Of a stretch of 64,000 bases of DNA, positions 9,130-17,989 are shown one piece after another; the stretch's first letter is position 1, and each line of letters starts with the position of its first letter. The position numbers were made by a program, and so were the translations under genes. Source of the DNA: Pontibacter burrus (lineage in GTDB: Bacteria > Bacteroidota > Bacteroidia > Cytophagales > Hymenobacteraceae); NCBI RefSeq assembly GCF_010686685.1, contig NZ_JAAGWD010000009.1, forward strand, positions 1 through 64,000, written 5' to 3'. The notes under the pieces are model-generated. The model ran no database searches, was not told the origin of the DNA, and saw only the letters and a program-made list of their open reading frames with translations.

Positions 9130-10359
9130 TTACTCATTATTCACTACCTCAAACCCCACCTTCTCCAGATCTTCCCAAAACCTTGGATACGATTTACGTA
9201 CCACGTCGGGATCCTGAATTTGTACAGGCTCCAGCAAAGCGACAGGCGCAAAGGCCATGGCCATGCGGTGGTCTTTGTAGGTTCTGAAAGTCAGTTCGCG
9301 TTTGGTGATGATAGCAGGTTCCATCCTGAAAACACCCGGAGACATTTCATTAAGGGAAGTTTCCATGCCCAGCACTTCTATCTGAAGGGCCTGTATGCGG
9401 TCTGTTTCCTTTATGCGCAGGCTTTCTACGCCGGTCATCTCCAGGGTTACGCCTAAAGCAGCACATAAGGCAACTATAGTTTGGGCAAGATCCGGGCAGT
9501 TGGTAAAGTCAAAAGCCACTTTTTTTTCGCAGTGTTTCTTGGTTAGCCTGATGCCTTCGGGCGTAAATTCGGTGTATACCCCCAGCCGATACATTATCTC
9601 AACTATAGCCCGGTCGCCCTGGTGAGATTCTTTTCTCAAGCCTGGCAAGGTGATCTCCGCCTCTTTGGCAAGCGCTACCAAACTATACCAGTAGCTTGCA
9701 GCCGACCAATCTGGCTCTACCAGGAAAGTAGCTGGCTTATAGTTCTGATTAGGTACAACAATAGTAGTATCTTCAAAAGTAGCCGTAGCTCCGAAGTGCT
9801 GCATTAGTGCCAACGTCATCTCGATGTAAGGCCGGCTTCCTATTTTGCCTTCCAGTTCCAGTTCCAAACCATCAGGCAGCAAAGGCGCGATCATTAAAAG
9901 AGCAGAAATATACTGGCTACTGATATCGCCACGCACTTTTAAGTGGTTTTTACCGGAATAGGCAAAGCCTTTAATCTGCAGTGGTGGATAGCCTTCTTCC
10001 TGTAAGTAATCTATAGTTGCGCCTAAATCACGCAGGGCATCCACCAACACCTTTATAGGGCGCTGGCACATACGGTCGGTACCAGTCAGTACTTTTTGCT
10101 GATTTGTTACAGCATAGTAAGCCGTTAGAAAGCGCATCACGGTACCTGCATCTTCCGCATCTATAGTTTGGTCGTTTCTCTGCAGCAGGCGATTTAGTAG
10201 CTGTGTATCGTTAGCTTCAGAAAGGTTTTCTATAGTTGAGTTGCCTCCAGCCAGGGCTGCTATAATAAGGGCGCGGTTTGCTTCGCTTTTAGAGGCAGGC
10301 AGGTTTATAGTTCCGGAAAGTACACCTGTTGGGTGCGAGAGTGTAACTGTTTTAATCAT
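9130..10359 (-). CDS. aroA: 3-phosphoshikimate 1-carboxyvinyltransferase (EPSP synthase)
   Basis: A 409-residue enzyme joining PEP and shikimate-3-phosphate, sixth step of chorismate synthesis. The N-terminus has the shikimate-binding LPASKSEANRALI segment, a GTDRMCQRPIKVLVDAL region corresponds to the family's GNAGTxxR/RPM block in divergent form, and the C-terminal KETDRIQAL and KDHRMAMAF motifs are clear. Somewhat shorter than the ~427 residues of E. coli. It overlaps aroB by 4 bp (ATGA), so translational coupling is likely. Its last codons lie within an ATTCATTACTC repeat shared with the RhuM gene end. Confidence 0.94.
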   Translation of the reverse strand: MIKTVTLSHPTGVLSGTINLPASKSEANRALIIAALAGGNSTIENLSEANDTQLLNRLLQRNDQTIDAEDAGTVMRFLTAYYAVTNQQKVLTGTDRMCQRPIKVLVDALRDLGATIDYLQEEGYPPLQIKGFAYSGKNHLKVRGDISSQYISALLMIAPLLPDGLELELEGKIGSRPYIEMTLALMQHFGATATFEDTTIVVPNQNYKPATFLVEPDWSAASYWYSLVALAKEAEITLPGLRKESHQGDRAIVEIMYRLGVYTEFTPEGIRLTKKHCEKKVAFDFTNCPDLAQTIVALCAALGVTLEMTGVESLRIKETDRIQALQIEVLGMETSLNEMSPGVFRMEPAIITKRELTFRTYKDHRMAMAFAPVALLEPVQIQDPDVVRKSYPRFWEDLEKVGFEVVNNE

Positions 10360-11393
10360 AGTAGTTGGTAATAGCGTAAACTTTCCTGAATCTCCTGTAA
10401 GGTAATGGGCTGATCATAAACTGCGTGGCCAATCTTTTCGAGCAGCGTGCAGTTTATAGTTGCGCCTGTATTCTTTTTGTCCTGCAGTGAAAGGCGGCTT
10501 ATAGTTTGGATGTCGTCTTCGGTAAGCGGCACTTTTTCATATACTGATACCAGAAAGGTTTCAATTTTATCCAGCGCATCCTGGCTCAGCAGCCCTTTCT
10601 TTACAGATAAGTACGTTTCGCAGAGCATCCCGATAGCAATTGCTTCGCCATGTAATAGTGCTCGGTCCGGCTTCTCTATTAAATAGCTTTCTACTGCATG
10701 CCCAACTGTGTGGCCAAAGTTCAGAACCTTTCTGTAACCGCCCTCCAGCGGATCCGCTTCTACCACAGCCGATTTAATTTCCACGGAATGACGTATCAGT
10801 TCTTCCCAATCTTCTGTAAGTAAACCTATAGTTCGCTGCTGCTCAAACATATCACCATCGGCAATAAGCCAATGCTTTATTATTTCGGCATAACCGGATT
10901 TTATCTCGCGCTGCGGCAAAGTCTGCAGAAAACCTGGGTGAATAAATACGGCTACCGGTTCTTTGTACACGCCAAGGTGGTTCTTAAGTCCATGAAAATC
11001 GATACCAGTTTTACCACCAACGCTGGCATCTACCTGGGCAAGCAAAGTAGTAGGCACCTGCACAAAGTAAAGCCCACGCTTAAAAAGTGCGGCACAAAAG
11101 CCACCCATATCCCCTATCACGCCACCACCTAAATTCACCAGCACCGACCAGCGGTCCAGGTTCAGTTCAGTCATGCGCTGCCAGATATACTCGCAGGTTT
11201 GCAGCGTTTTGTGCGTCTCGCCGCTTTTGATCTGTATCAGGTGGTGCTCAGGCAGGTAGGGTTTAACCTGCGGGTAGCAATGTATAGCAGTATTTTCATC
11301 AACCAGCACTGCTACTTTGCTGAATGCACGGTTCTGCAGCAATTCTTTTAACCGCAGCAATGCATCGGCACCTATCGTTATAGTTTCAGTCAC
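10356..11393 (-). CDS. aroB: 3-dehydroquinate synthase
   Basis: A 345-residue NAD- and zinc-dependent cyclase converting DAHP to 3-dehydroquinate. The dinucleotide loop NLGGGVIGDMGGFCAALFKR and the substrate region PTTLLAQVDASVGGKTG are intact. Zn ligands fit Glu (in the KSGYAEIIKH region), His (NFGHTVGHAVE) and His (LLHGEAIAIGM). Middle gene of the minus-strand run DAHP synthase-aroB-aroA, sharing 4 bp with aroA and 188 bp from the upstream gene across a repeat-built spacer. Confidence 0.95.
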   Translation of the reverse strand: MTETITIGADALLRLKELLQNRAFSKVAVLVDENTAIHCYPQVKPYLPEHHLIQIKSGETHKTLQTCEYIWQRMTELNLDRWSVLVNLGGGVIGDMGGFCAALFKRGLYFVQVPTTLLAQVDASVGGKTGIDFHGLKNHLGVYKEPVAVFIHPGFLQTLPQREIKSGYAEIIKHWLIADGDMFEQQRTIGLLTEDWEELIRHSVEIKSAVVEADPLEGGYRKVLNFGHTVGHAVESYLIEKPDRALLHGEAIAIGMLCETYLSVKKGLLSQDALDKIETFLVSVYEKVPLTEDDIQTISRLSLQDKKNTGATINCTLLEKIGHAVYDQPITLQEIQESLRYYQLL

Positions 11394-11397
11394 GCCA

Positions 11398-11577
11398 GAA
11401 AGTTAGAAAGTTAGAAAGTTTGGAAGTTAAAAAGTTAGAAAGTGATTTATAGTTTGAGAGTTAGTGAGTTTAAGAGGTTGGGAGTTTTATAGTTAAACTA
11501 TAAGCTCAACCATCGCAGATTATACTAAAAGGCAAAAATTAACTTTCTAACTTACCCTCTTCTAACTTTCTAACTCT
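11398..11577. repeat. Inverted pair of GTTAGAAA-word repeats between aro genes
   Basis: Left arm 11398-11443 has GTTAGAAA words; right arm 11540-11577 is TTTCTAAC words in inverted orientation. The centre holds several AACTATA/TATAGTT words and no gene. The spacer could fold into one large hairpin inside the aro transcript. Confidence 0.85.
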
Positions 11578-11581
11578 AAAT

Positions 11582-12673
11582 CTATTCCTCTTCTTTGTTC
11601 ATTATATCCGTCTGCATCCGGATAGATTCCACGTGGATCAGGCGGTATAGTTCTGCTACGAACGCGGGGTTCATACCCAGTTCCTTTGCCCAGTCCGGCC
11701 TGCTTCTGAAAATCTCTTTCCAGCGGCTGATCTGCAGCACCTGTACGTTATTCTGCTTTTTATAGTGCCCGATCTGCTCTACCAATTGCATGCGCCGCGC
11801 CAGGGCACGGAGTATCTGCTGGTCTGCCTCGTCAATCTGAAGGCGCAATTTTTCGGCCCGGTTTATCAGCTCCTGATCATCGTAGTTAGTTTTACGCACC
11901 TGTAGCTTCGAGAGTATCTCCTGCAAACCTGCTGGCGTTACTTGCTGTTCCGGGTCGCTCAACGCGTTGGCCGGATCAGGATGGGTTTCGATCATGAGAC
12001 CATCAAACCCAAGATCGAGGGCTTTCTGAGAAACCGGCAAAAGTAGCTCGCGGTTACCGGCAATATGGCTCGGATCAACTATAACCGGCAATTTCTTAAA
12101 CCTTGATTTAAGCTCGATCGGTATCTGCCACAGCGGCACATTTCTGTATTTTGAGGGCTCGTAACTTGAGAAGCCGCGGTGGATGGCAGCCACATCGGTT
12201 ATGCCGGCATTATATACCCGCTCCAGGGCTCCGATCCAAAGCGCCAGGTCAGGGTTTACCGGGTTCTTTACCATTACAGGCACGTTGGCACCGTTCAAGG
12301 CATTGGCAATTTCCTGCACTGCAAACGGGTTCACAGTGGTGCGGGCGCCAATCCAGAGCACATCAATTTCCTGTTTCAGCGCTTCTTCAACGTGGCGTGC
12401 ATTGGCAACTTCTGTACTCACGCGCAAACCAAGCTCCCGCTTCACACGGCCCAGCCACTGTAAACCTTCCAGTCCAATTCCCTCAAACGTATTTGGTCGT
12501 GAACGGGGCTTCCAGATACCTGCCCTGAACATATCAACCTGCTGCTCACGCAGGGCTTCGGCTGTTTGCATTACCTGTGTCTCGCTCTCGGCGCTGCACG
12601 GGCCGGCAATAATAAACGGGCGGGAATGTCCGCCGGCAAGGTTACTAAAAAAGTTATGTTCTTTAATTTCCAT
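11582..12673 (-). CDS. Bifunctional DAHP synthase / chorismate mutase (type II)
   Basis: A 363-residue fusion. Residues ~1-260 are a KDO8PS-like class DAHP synthase (IAGPCSAES, GIWKPRSRPNTFEG, DPSHIAGNR), the first committed shikimate step. Residues ~270-355 form an AroQ-type chorismate mutase (NRAEKLRLQIDEADQQILRA ... RMQLVEQIGHYKK). In such fusions the mutase domain often gives feedback control by prephenate or chorismate; here that is inference. First gene of the aro run, with a -7 element upstream. Gene names vary (aroF/aroG/aroA), so none is given. Confidence 0.94.
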   Translation of the reverse strand: MEIKEHNFFSNLAGGHSRPFIIAGPCSAESETQVMQTAEALREQQVDMFRAGIWKPRSRPNTFEGIGLEGLQWLGRVKRELGLRVSTEVANARHVEEALKQEIDVLWIGARTTVNPFAVQEIANALNGANVPVMVKNPVNPDLALWIGALERVYNAGITDVAAIHRGFSSYEPSKYRNVPLWQIPIELKSRFKKLPVIVDPSHIAGNRELLLPVSQKALDLGFDGLMIETHPDPANALSDPEQQVTPAGLQEILSKLQVRKTNYDDQELINRAEKLRLQIDEADQQILRALARRMQLVEQIGHYKKQNNVQVLQISRWKEIFRSRPDWAKELGMNPAFVAELYRLIHVESIRMQTDIMNKEEE

Positions 12674-12692
12674 CTGTTGTACTACTCGTTAG

Positions 12693-12700
12693 CAAAGGTA
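12693..12700 (-). promoter_or_regulatory. Candidate -7 element (TACCTTTG) of the aro operon
   Basis: On the minus strand this is an exact TAnnTTTG, about 20 bp before the DAHP synthase ATG. A TTTG lies 15 bp further upstream, slightly closer than the usual -33 spacing. Confidence 0.65.
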
Positions 12701-12785
12701 GTGCAAATACAACAGCAAAGTATAACTCCAGGTTTAAAACCCAGCTGCTGTGCGCGCTATACCCTTAAATCTTACTAAAAACAGG

Positions 12786-12815
12786 TTGATAACTGTTGTT
12801 GATACACTATCTTTG
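12786..12815 (+). promoter_or_regulatory. Promoter of proline dehydrogenase (TTG-N19-TATCTTTG)
   Basis: TTG 12786-12788 and TATCTTTG 12808-12815 are 19 bp apart, a full Bacteroidota sigma-ABfr-type promoter. It covers the upstream in-frame ATG at 12796, which settles the true start at 12838. Confidence 0.8.
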
Positions 12816-12837
12816 CATCGCATTACAATCTAACCTA

Positions 12838-14025
12838 ATGAACCCTGTTTCAAACGTATCATTCGACGACACCGCAGTCGCGTTTTCATCCAAATCAGAC
12901 GCTGAGCTTTATAAAATGTACCTGTTGTTCAAAGCCATGAACAGCAACACTTTTGTAAAAGTTGGTGGCTCGCTGCTGAATACTGCGCTTAACCTGCACT
13001 TGCCGGTTAAGTTTATAGTTAAGCCTACTGTTTTCAGCCACTTTTGCGGCGGCGAAACGATAGAGGAATCTGAACGTGCCATTAAAGAACTGAGCGCCTT
13101 TAACATCGGAACTATACTGGATTACTCGGTAGAAGGCGAAGGCGACGAGAAAAGTTTTGACGCCACTATGGATGAGTTGCTCAGAACAGTTGAAAAAGCG
13201 CGTGGTAACAAGGCCATTCCGTTTTCAGTGTTTAAAGTTACGGGGCTGCTGGATACAAAATTGCTTGCCAAAGTTCAGGCTGGTACGCAACTAACTACTG
13301 CCGAGAAAACTGCTTTTGAACGTGGCCGCGAGCGTGTAAACACTATTTGCAAAAGATGCTACTATGCTGATGTGCGTGTGTTTGTAGATGCCGAAGAAAG
13401 CTGGATACAGGAAACTATAGATAACCTGACCTACGAAATGATGGAACTCTACAACAAAGAGAAAGCCATTGTTTACAATACCTACCAACTATACCGCCAC
13501 GACCGCCTGGATGCGCTGAAGCGCGATTATGAGAATGCGGTTGCTAAAAACTATTATCTGGGCGGCAAACTGGTACGCGGTGCTTACATGGAAAAGGAGC
13601 GCAAGCGTGCAGCAGAAGCCGGTTACCAGAGCCCGATAAACCCGACCAAAAAAGCATCGGATGAGTTGTTCGATAACGCACTTCGCTTCTGCATCGAGCA
13701 CATCGACAGAATAGCTATCTGCGCTGGCACGCATAACGAGCGTAGCTCTTACCTGCTGATGGAACTGATGGACCAGCATAACATTGCCCGCAACGACGAG
13801 CGTGTTTATTTTGCCCAGCTGTTTGGCATGAGTGATAACCTATCTTACAATCTGGCTAACGCAGGCTATAATGTAGCGAAGTATGTGCCTTATGGCCCGG
13901 TAAGAGAAGTGATGCCGTACCTGTTGCGCCGTGCTAACGAGAACACTGCCATTGCCGGCCAGAGCAGCCGCGAGTTTACGCTTATCAGCAAAGAAATGCA
14001 GCGCCGCAAACGCACCCAGAAATAA
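12838..14025 (+). CDS. Proline dehydrogenase (monofunctional)
   Basis: A 395-residue FAD enzyme oxidising proline to pyrroline-5-carboxylate, first step of proline catabolism. The TIM-barrel signatures are present, including RGAYMEKER near the middle and the C-terminal YVPYGPVREVMPYLLRRANEN. It stands alone without the P5C dehydrogenase domain of PutA. I use ATG 12838 because the frame's earlier ATG at 12796 lies within the promoter. Ends before a clear terminator. Confidence 0.93.
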   Translation: MNPVSNVSFDDTAVAFSSKSDAELYKMYLLFKAMNSNTFVKVGGSLLNTALNLHLPVKFIVKPTVFSHFCGGETIEESERAIKELSAFNIGTILDYSVEGEGDEKSFDATMDELLRTVEKARGNKAIPFSVFKVTGLLDTKLLAKVQAGTQLTTAEKTAFERGRERVNTICKRCYYADVRVFVDAEESWIQETIDNLTYEMMELYNKEKAIVYNTYQLYRHDRLDALKRDYENAVAKNYYLGGKLVRGAYMEKERKRAAEAGYQSPINPTKKASDELFDNALRFCIEHIDRIAICAGTHNERSSYLLMELMDQHNIARNDERVYFAQLFGMSDNLSYNLANAGYNVAKYVPYGPVREVMPYLLRRANENTAIAGQSSREFTLISKEMQRRKRTQK

Positions 14026-14030
14026 ATAAT

Positions 14031-14056
14031 AAAGGCCCGAACTAAAACGGGCCTTT
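14031..14056 (+). terminator. Terminator of proline dehydrogenase
   Basis: AAAGGCCCG and CGGGCCTTT arms with an 8-nt loop. Confidence 0.88.
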
Positions 14057-14074
14057 ACTATAGTTGCTACAAAA

Positions 14075-14114
14075 ATAAGAAGTCCCCCGTGCCGTAGCGC
14101 GGGGGACTTCTTAT
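14075..14114. terminator. Bidirectional hairpin ending the small lipoprotein gene
   Basis: A perfect 15-bp stem, ATAAGAAGTCCCCCG against its complement at 14100-14114. On the minus strand it is followed by TTTTTG, so it most likely stops the lipoprotein gene. Confidence 0.85.
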
Positions 14115-14158
14115 GTGTTTTTAGAACTATAAATGTAAACCTAGAGTTCTGGTTTTTA

Positions 14159-14353
14159 TTATAGAACTGCAGTAGTGTCAGTTTCAGTTGCTTCAACAGC
14201 AGTTGTATCTACTGTAGTATCTTCGATTGGAGCTTCCTCAACAGTAGTTTCTTCGATTGTAGTTTCAGTTTCAGTAGCAGCTGGCTCAGTGTTGCAAGCA
14301 GTGAAAGAAACAAGTGCGAAAGCTACAACGGCGAATTTGAATAGATTTTTCAT
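14159..14353 (-). CDS. Small Thr/Glu-rich lipoprotein
   Basis: A 64-residue precursor. MKNLFKFAVVAFALVSFTAC is a signal peptide with a lipobox ending at Cys20; the rest is almost wholly Thr, Glu, Ala and Val in near-repeats (ETTIEETTVEEAP...). No family or function recognised; such tails are probably extended and acidic at the outer membrane. Its own terminator and position before the ECF sigma gene (divergent) support reality. Confidence 0.75.
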   Translation of the reverse strand: MKNLFKFAVVAFALVSFTACNTEPAATETETTIEETTVEEAPIEDTTVDTTAVEATETDTTAVL

Positions 14354-14499
14354 TTTGTGTTTGTAAATTAAGTGTTTTGGTTTCGATTTTGAACTTCATA
14401 CCAGAAACACGAATAGGTAACCCACTTCAGAGAAAAAATTTAAAATATTTTTTTCAGAGGGTTACTAAAACCACAAAACTGTATTAAAACCTGAGCGGA

Positions 14500-15072
14500 A
14501 TGAAGAAAGGTTTGTATGAGACGGACGAGGCAATAATAGAGGGCATCCGGTCAGATGATGACCGGGCATTGGCTTATCTGTACAAGCTTCACTTCCCGAT
14601 GATCTCGCATCTTATTTTGAGTAACAGCGGCACCGACGACGAGGCGAAAGATGTTTACCAGGAAGGCGTAATTGTTTTTTACGAAAAAGTGAAGTCCGGA
14701 AGCCTGGAATTGAGCTGCCAGATCAAAACTTACCTGTATTCAGTATGCCGCAGGCTTTGGCTGAAAAGACTGGCTGAAAAAGGCAGGTTTGCTGTTAACG
14801 TAGACGATGCCGAGAACTACCTGATGTTGGAAGATGACGTGCCGCAGCAGGAAGAAAATGAAAGGCGCTTTGGCGTGATGGAAGAAGCGATGAACCAACT
14901 GGGTGAACCCTGCAAAACGCTGCTAGAGGATTATTACATCCGGATGCAGAACATGCAGGATATAACCGACCGGTTTGGCTATACCAACACCGACACGGCT
15001 AAGAACCAGAAGTATAAATGCCTGCAACGACTGAAGAAGTTGTTTTTTGCAACATATCAGGCTCCGGCCTAA
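14500..15072 (+). CDS. ECF-type RNA polymerase sigma factor
   Basis: A 190-residue sigma-70-like factor with region 2 (about residues 25-90: DRALAYLYKLHFPMI, EAKDVYQEGVIVFYEKV) and region 4 (about 125-185, an HTH including DITDRFGYTNTDTAKNQKYK). No sigma-1.1 or sigma-3. It lies 44 bp before a membrane protein with a cytoplasmic anti-sigma-like N-terminus, the usual sigma/anti-sigma order. Its regulon cannot be read here. Confidence 0.9.
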   Translation: MKKGLYETDEAIIEGIRSDDDRALAYLYKLHFPMISHLILSNSGTDDEAKDVYQEGVIVFYEKVKSGSLELSCQIKTYLYSVCRRLWLKRLAEKGRFAVNVDDAENYLMLEDDVPQQEENERRFGVMEEAMNQLGEPCKTLLEDYYIRMQNMQDITDRFGYTNTDTAKNQKYKCLQRLKKLFFATYQAPA

Positions 15073-15116
15073 CTCAAAAAGTAATTTAGCTCTACAGGGC
15101 AAAAAGATAGAATACC

Positions 15117-16202
15117 ATGGAATATCTGATGTACGAACAGATCGAGCGTTACCTGGCAGGTAGAATGGTTGCTGAAGAAAAAGCAGCTTTTGAGGCACTG
15201 TTACAAACTGACCGCCGGTTGGCAGAACAGGTAAAAGAGCATCGTACGCTACTGCAGGCAATGCAGCAATACGGACAGCGCGAGCATCTGCGCAGCAAGC
15301 TCAATAAAATCCATAACCAAATGGAGACGGAGCAAACCGGGCAGCAGGTTACCCCAATGTGGCGCGTATTCTGGAAACGCCATGCACAAACTATAGCTGT
15401 AGCCGCCAGTGTATCGTTGCTATCAGTATTCGGAACGCTCTGGAGCGTGCAGCAGATGAAAGCACCTGTGCAGCAGCAGACAGCCCGTTACGTTGAACTT
15501 CGCCGCGAAGTAGATAAGCTGAAGCGCGCGCAGACTGCCATCATCAAAGACATAAACAACACGGCCAAGCCAGCTCCGCGTCCAGCCCGCTTTAGTGGCA
15601 CCGGCTTTGCACTCAGCGCCAGCGGCTACTTGGTAACCAGCTCACACGTGGTGGAAGGCGCGGATTCAATTATGATTGAGAATACATCGGGAGTAAAATA
15701 TAAAGTACACGAAGTTTACCGCGACCAGTCTCACGACCTTTCCATACTTAAAATAGAAGACCCGGCTTTTGCAGGTTTCGGAAAGCTTCCTTATACCTTT
15801 AAAACTGCGGAATCTGACCTGGGCGAAAAAGTTTACACATTAGGCTACCCGCGCGAGGATGTGGTATTTGGTGAAGGATCACTTAGCTCAACCTCGGGTT
15901 TCGAAGGCGATACAACAGCTTACCAGATCTCTATTCCGCTTAACCCGGGCAACAGTGGTGGCCCGCTGCTGGATGACAAAGGCAACCTGATTGGTGTGAT
16001 CAGTGGAAAACAGGCCGGTCAGGAAGGAGCAGCGTTTGCTATTAAGTCGGCTTATCTGCTGCAGATCATCAGTGAACTACCTCAGGCTACAACCCTTTCG
16101 CCGGTTACATTACCTAAGTATAACGTGCTGGCAGGCAACAGCAGACCGCAGCAACTCAAAAAACTGAAAGATTTTGTTTTCGTGGTTAAAGTCTACAATT
16201 AA
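15117..16202 (+). CDS. Membrane-anchored HtrA-type serine protease with anti-sigma-like N-terminus
   Basis: A 361-residue single-pass protein. Residues 1-~75 (IERYLAGRMVAEEKAAFEALL, then a Q/E-rich helix) resemble the short cytoplasmic domain of anti-sigma factors. One transmembrane helix spans ~91-111, followed by a coiled linker. Residues ~145-330 are a trypsin-like S1C domain with H177 (SSHVV), D207 (SHDLS) and S280 (PGNSGGP). No PDZ follows; the ~35-residue tail is basic. Gene order suggests it binds the ECF sigma and that its own protease senses envelope stress; that link is inference. Start is 15117, with ATG 15129 as an alternative. Confidence 0.85.
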   Translation: MEYLMYEQIERYLAGRMVAEEKAAFEALLQTDRRLAEQVKEHRTLLQAMQQYGQREHLRSKLNKIHNQMETEQTGQQVTPMWRVFWKRHAQTIAVAASVSLLSVFGTLWSVQQMKAPVQQQTARYVELRREVDKLKRAQTAIIKDINNTAKPAPRPARFSGTGFALSASGYLVTSSHVVEGADSIMIENTSGVKYKVHEVYRDQSHDLSILKIEDPAFAGFGKLPYTFKTAESDLGEKVYTLGYPREDVVFGEGSLSSTSGFEGDTTAYQISIPLNPGNSGGPLLDDKGNLIGVISGKQAGQEGAAFAIKSAYLLQIISELPQATTLSPVTLPKYNVLAGNSRPQQLKKLKDFVFVVKVYN

Positions 16203-16220
16203 ACTGTAAGCGGCAACTAT

Positions 16221-16272
16221 AGCAAAGTAAAAGGCCCATGCAGCGCAAGTTGTATGGGCCTTTTACTTTGCT
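16221..16272 (+). terminator. Long terminator hairpin after the sigma/protease pair
   Basis: A perfect 19-bp inverted repeat (AGCAAAGTAAAAGGCCCAT against its complement at 16254-16272) with a 14-nt loop. Confidence 0.9.
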
Positions 16273-16350
16273 AAAACTAACATTTTCACACAGAAGCAGT
16301 TAAATAGTACTCGTATTGGCAAATCCAGCCAGATAAGTTATAGTTGTGTG

Positions 16351-16968
16351 ATGAAGAAACGAGTTTTGAGATCAGCTTATATTTTATTTACCGTTCCGCT
16401 TGCCTTTTGCAGTTCTGCTCCCACTACAACTTCCACAGAACCAATCATTCTGAGCCAGACACAAACCATGCAGGGCAGCGCTGGAACTATACCCGAAACA
16501 CCTTACCACGCCCTCTTCACCGAACTGAACAACACCCGTAAATTTGACCTGCTGGCACTTGCCAGGTCCAACGACCATTTTACAACTTTTGTACAGTTGC
16601 TTGAGCAGGCCAACATGACCGCAGCACTTACATCAGGAGGACCAACAACAGTTTTTCTGCCAGTAAACGATGCGTTTAACGCGCTCACCCCTGAACAGTT
16701 TGCCCTGCTAATAGCTCCTGAAAACAAAGCAGAGCTTACTAAAATTTTGCAGGCTCATATAGTTCCGGATAAAATATACACCTCAGACCTGAAGCATCAA
16801 AAACGTTTAAAAAGCTCAGGAGGTGCCGATTTGCCTGTACTTGTAAATGAGAACCAGATTGTAACAATTGGTGGAGCACAAATTGTAAAACCTGATGTAG
16901 AAGTCTCGAATGGTGTGCTACACGTAATAAGCACAGTACTTAAACTACCTGGTAACAAAGAAGGGTGA
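16351..16968 (+). CDS. Fasciclin-domain exported protein
   Basis: A 205-residue precursor with an N-terminal hydrophobic signal (LPLAFCSS; Cys suggests a lipoprotein) and one fasciclin/FAS1 domain (FDLLALARSNDHFTTFVQLLEQA ... TVFLPVNDAFNAL ... VSNGVLHVISTVL). FAS1 domains mediate adhesion or envelope interactions. ATG 16351 is preferred to the GTG directly before it. Paralogue of the next gene: similar size, same domain, differing prefix. Confidence 0.88.
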   Translation: MKKRVLRSAYILFTVPLAFCSSAPTTTSTEPIILSQTQTMQGSAGTIPETPYHALFTELNNTRKFDLLALARSNDHFTTFVQLLEQANMTAALTSGGPTTVFLPVNDAFNALTPEQFALLIAPENKAELTKILQAHIVPDKIYTSDLKHQKRLKSSGGADLPVLVNENQIVTIGGAQIVKPDVEVSNGVLHVISTVLKLPGNKEG

Positions 16969-17075
16969 GACCAATGCCATCTTATAATACTTTTTACAGT
17001 GTTAGCCTGAAGCACCGAACATTTAGTGAAAGCAGCGCAAACACTGAACTATGTTCAACTTAAATTAAATACTCT

Positions 17076-17813
17076 ATGAAAACAACAGAATTAAAATCTC
17101 TGGCAGCAATAGCAGTTGCAACGTTTACCATGTTTGGCTGCGCCAGCTCTAACGACCGCACCACCGCTATGGACGATACCGTAACCATGAGCGAAACGCA
17201 AACTATGACAGGTACCACTGATGAAACAGAAGCTGCTGATGTTACAACTGGAACCGATGTAACTACAGAAATGGAAGCACCAGCAACCGCCTTATCTGTG
17301 GATGCGCTTTCTATGGAGAACACCGAAGATGTAGGCGAGATGTTTGGTACTATTGCCAATACTAAGAGCTATACCGTGCTGGAGCTAGCAAGACAAAGCC
17401 CGAACCTGTCTACGTTTGTACAACTAATGGAGAGCTCAGGTGTTGCTGATCAACTGACAGAAGACGGCACATATACCATATTTGCGCCAACCAACGAGGC
17501 CTTTTCTAAAATGGACAGAACAGAACTGGAATCACTGCTCAGACCAGAGAACAAAGCCAAGCTTTCAAGCGTGCTGATGGCGCATGTACTCCCATCAGAG
17601 GTAAATACCGCTACCATGAGCAGCAATCAGCGCATCAGATTAGGTGAGAACAGTTACATCCCGATCACTACTACAGGTACCGGCACGCAGATTACAGTCG
17701 GTGGGGCCAATATTGTGGTACGTAACGTGGAGGCATCAAACGGTGTCGTTCATGTAGTTGATAACGTGATCAAACCTACTGAAAATGCAGTAGACGGTGG
17801 AGGCCCCCGATAA
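17076..17813 (+). CDS. Fasciclin-domain lipoprotein
   Basis: A 245-residue precursor: signal with lipobox MFGC, a ~70-residue Thr/Glu/Asp-rich low-complexity linker, then a FAS1 domain (YTVLELARQSPNLSTFVQLMESSG ... TIFAPTNEAFSKM ... ASNGVVHVVDNVI). The low-complexity linker recalls the small Thr/Glu lipoprotein at 14.2 kb. Likely anchored at the outer membrane with the FAS1 domain presented beyond the linker. A terminator follows. Confidence 0.9.
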   Translation: MKTTELKSLAAIAVATFTMFGCASSNDRTTAMDDTVTMSETQTMTGTTDETEAADVTTGTDVTTEMEAPATALSVDALSMENTEDVGEMFGTIANTKSYTVLELARQSPNLSTFVQLMESSGVADQLTEDGTYTIFAPTNEAFSKMDRTELESLLRPENKAKLSSVLMAHVLPSEVNTATMSSNQRIRLGENSYIPITTTGTGTQITVGGANIVVRNVEASNGVVHVVDNVIKPTENAVDGGGPR

Positions 17814-17838
17814 GCTGTAACTATAGTTTAAAATCAGT

Positions 17839-17871
17839 AAAGCTCCCCTGCAAACGGGGAGCTTTTGTTTT
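17839..17871 (+). terminator. Terminator of the second fasciclin gene
   Basis: AAGCTCCCC and GGGGAGCTT arms, followed by TTGTTTT. Confidence 0.9.
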
Positions 17872-17989
17872 AAAATCATATCAGATCCATTAATTGCTGC
17901 GGATCATTTCGCAACTATAATACAGTGTTGCCCGTTATTAAAACCACTTATTTAATAGTATTAACCTATTTTACAACTATAAAAAAGCT

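Noticed and set aside
12796..12837. Earlier start of proline dehydrogenase
   Set aside because: The codons overlap a full TTG-N19-TATCTTTG promoter, so the transcript would begin after them.
14175..14366. Plus-strand Ser/Val-rich reading frame
   Set aside because: It is the antisense shadow of the Thr/Glu lipoprotein, which has a signal peptide and lipobox.
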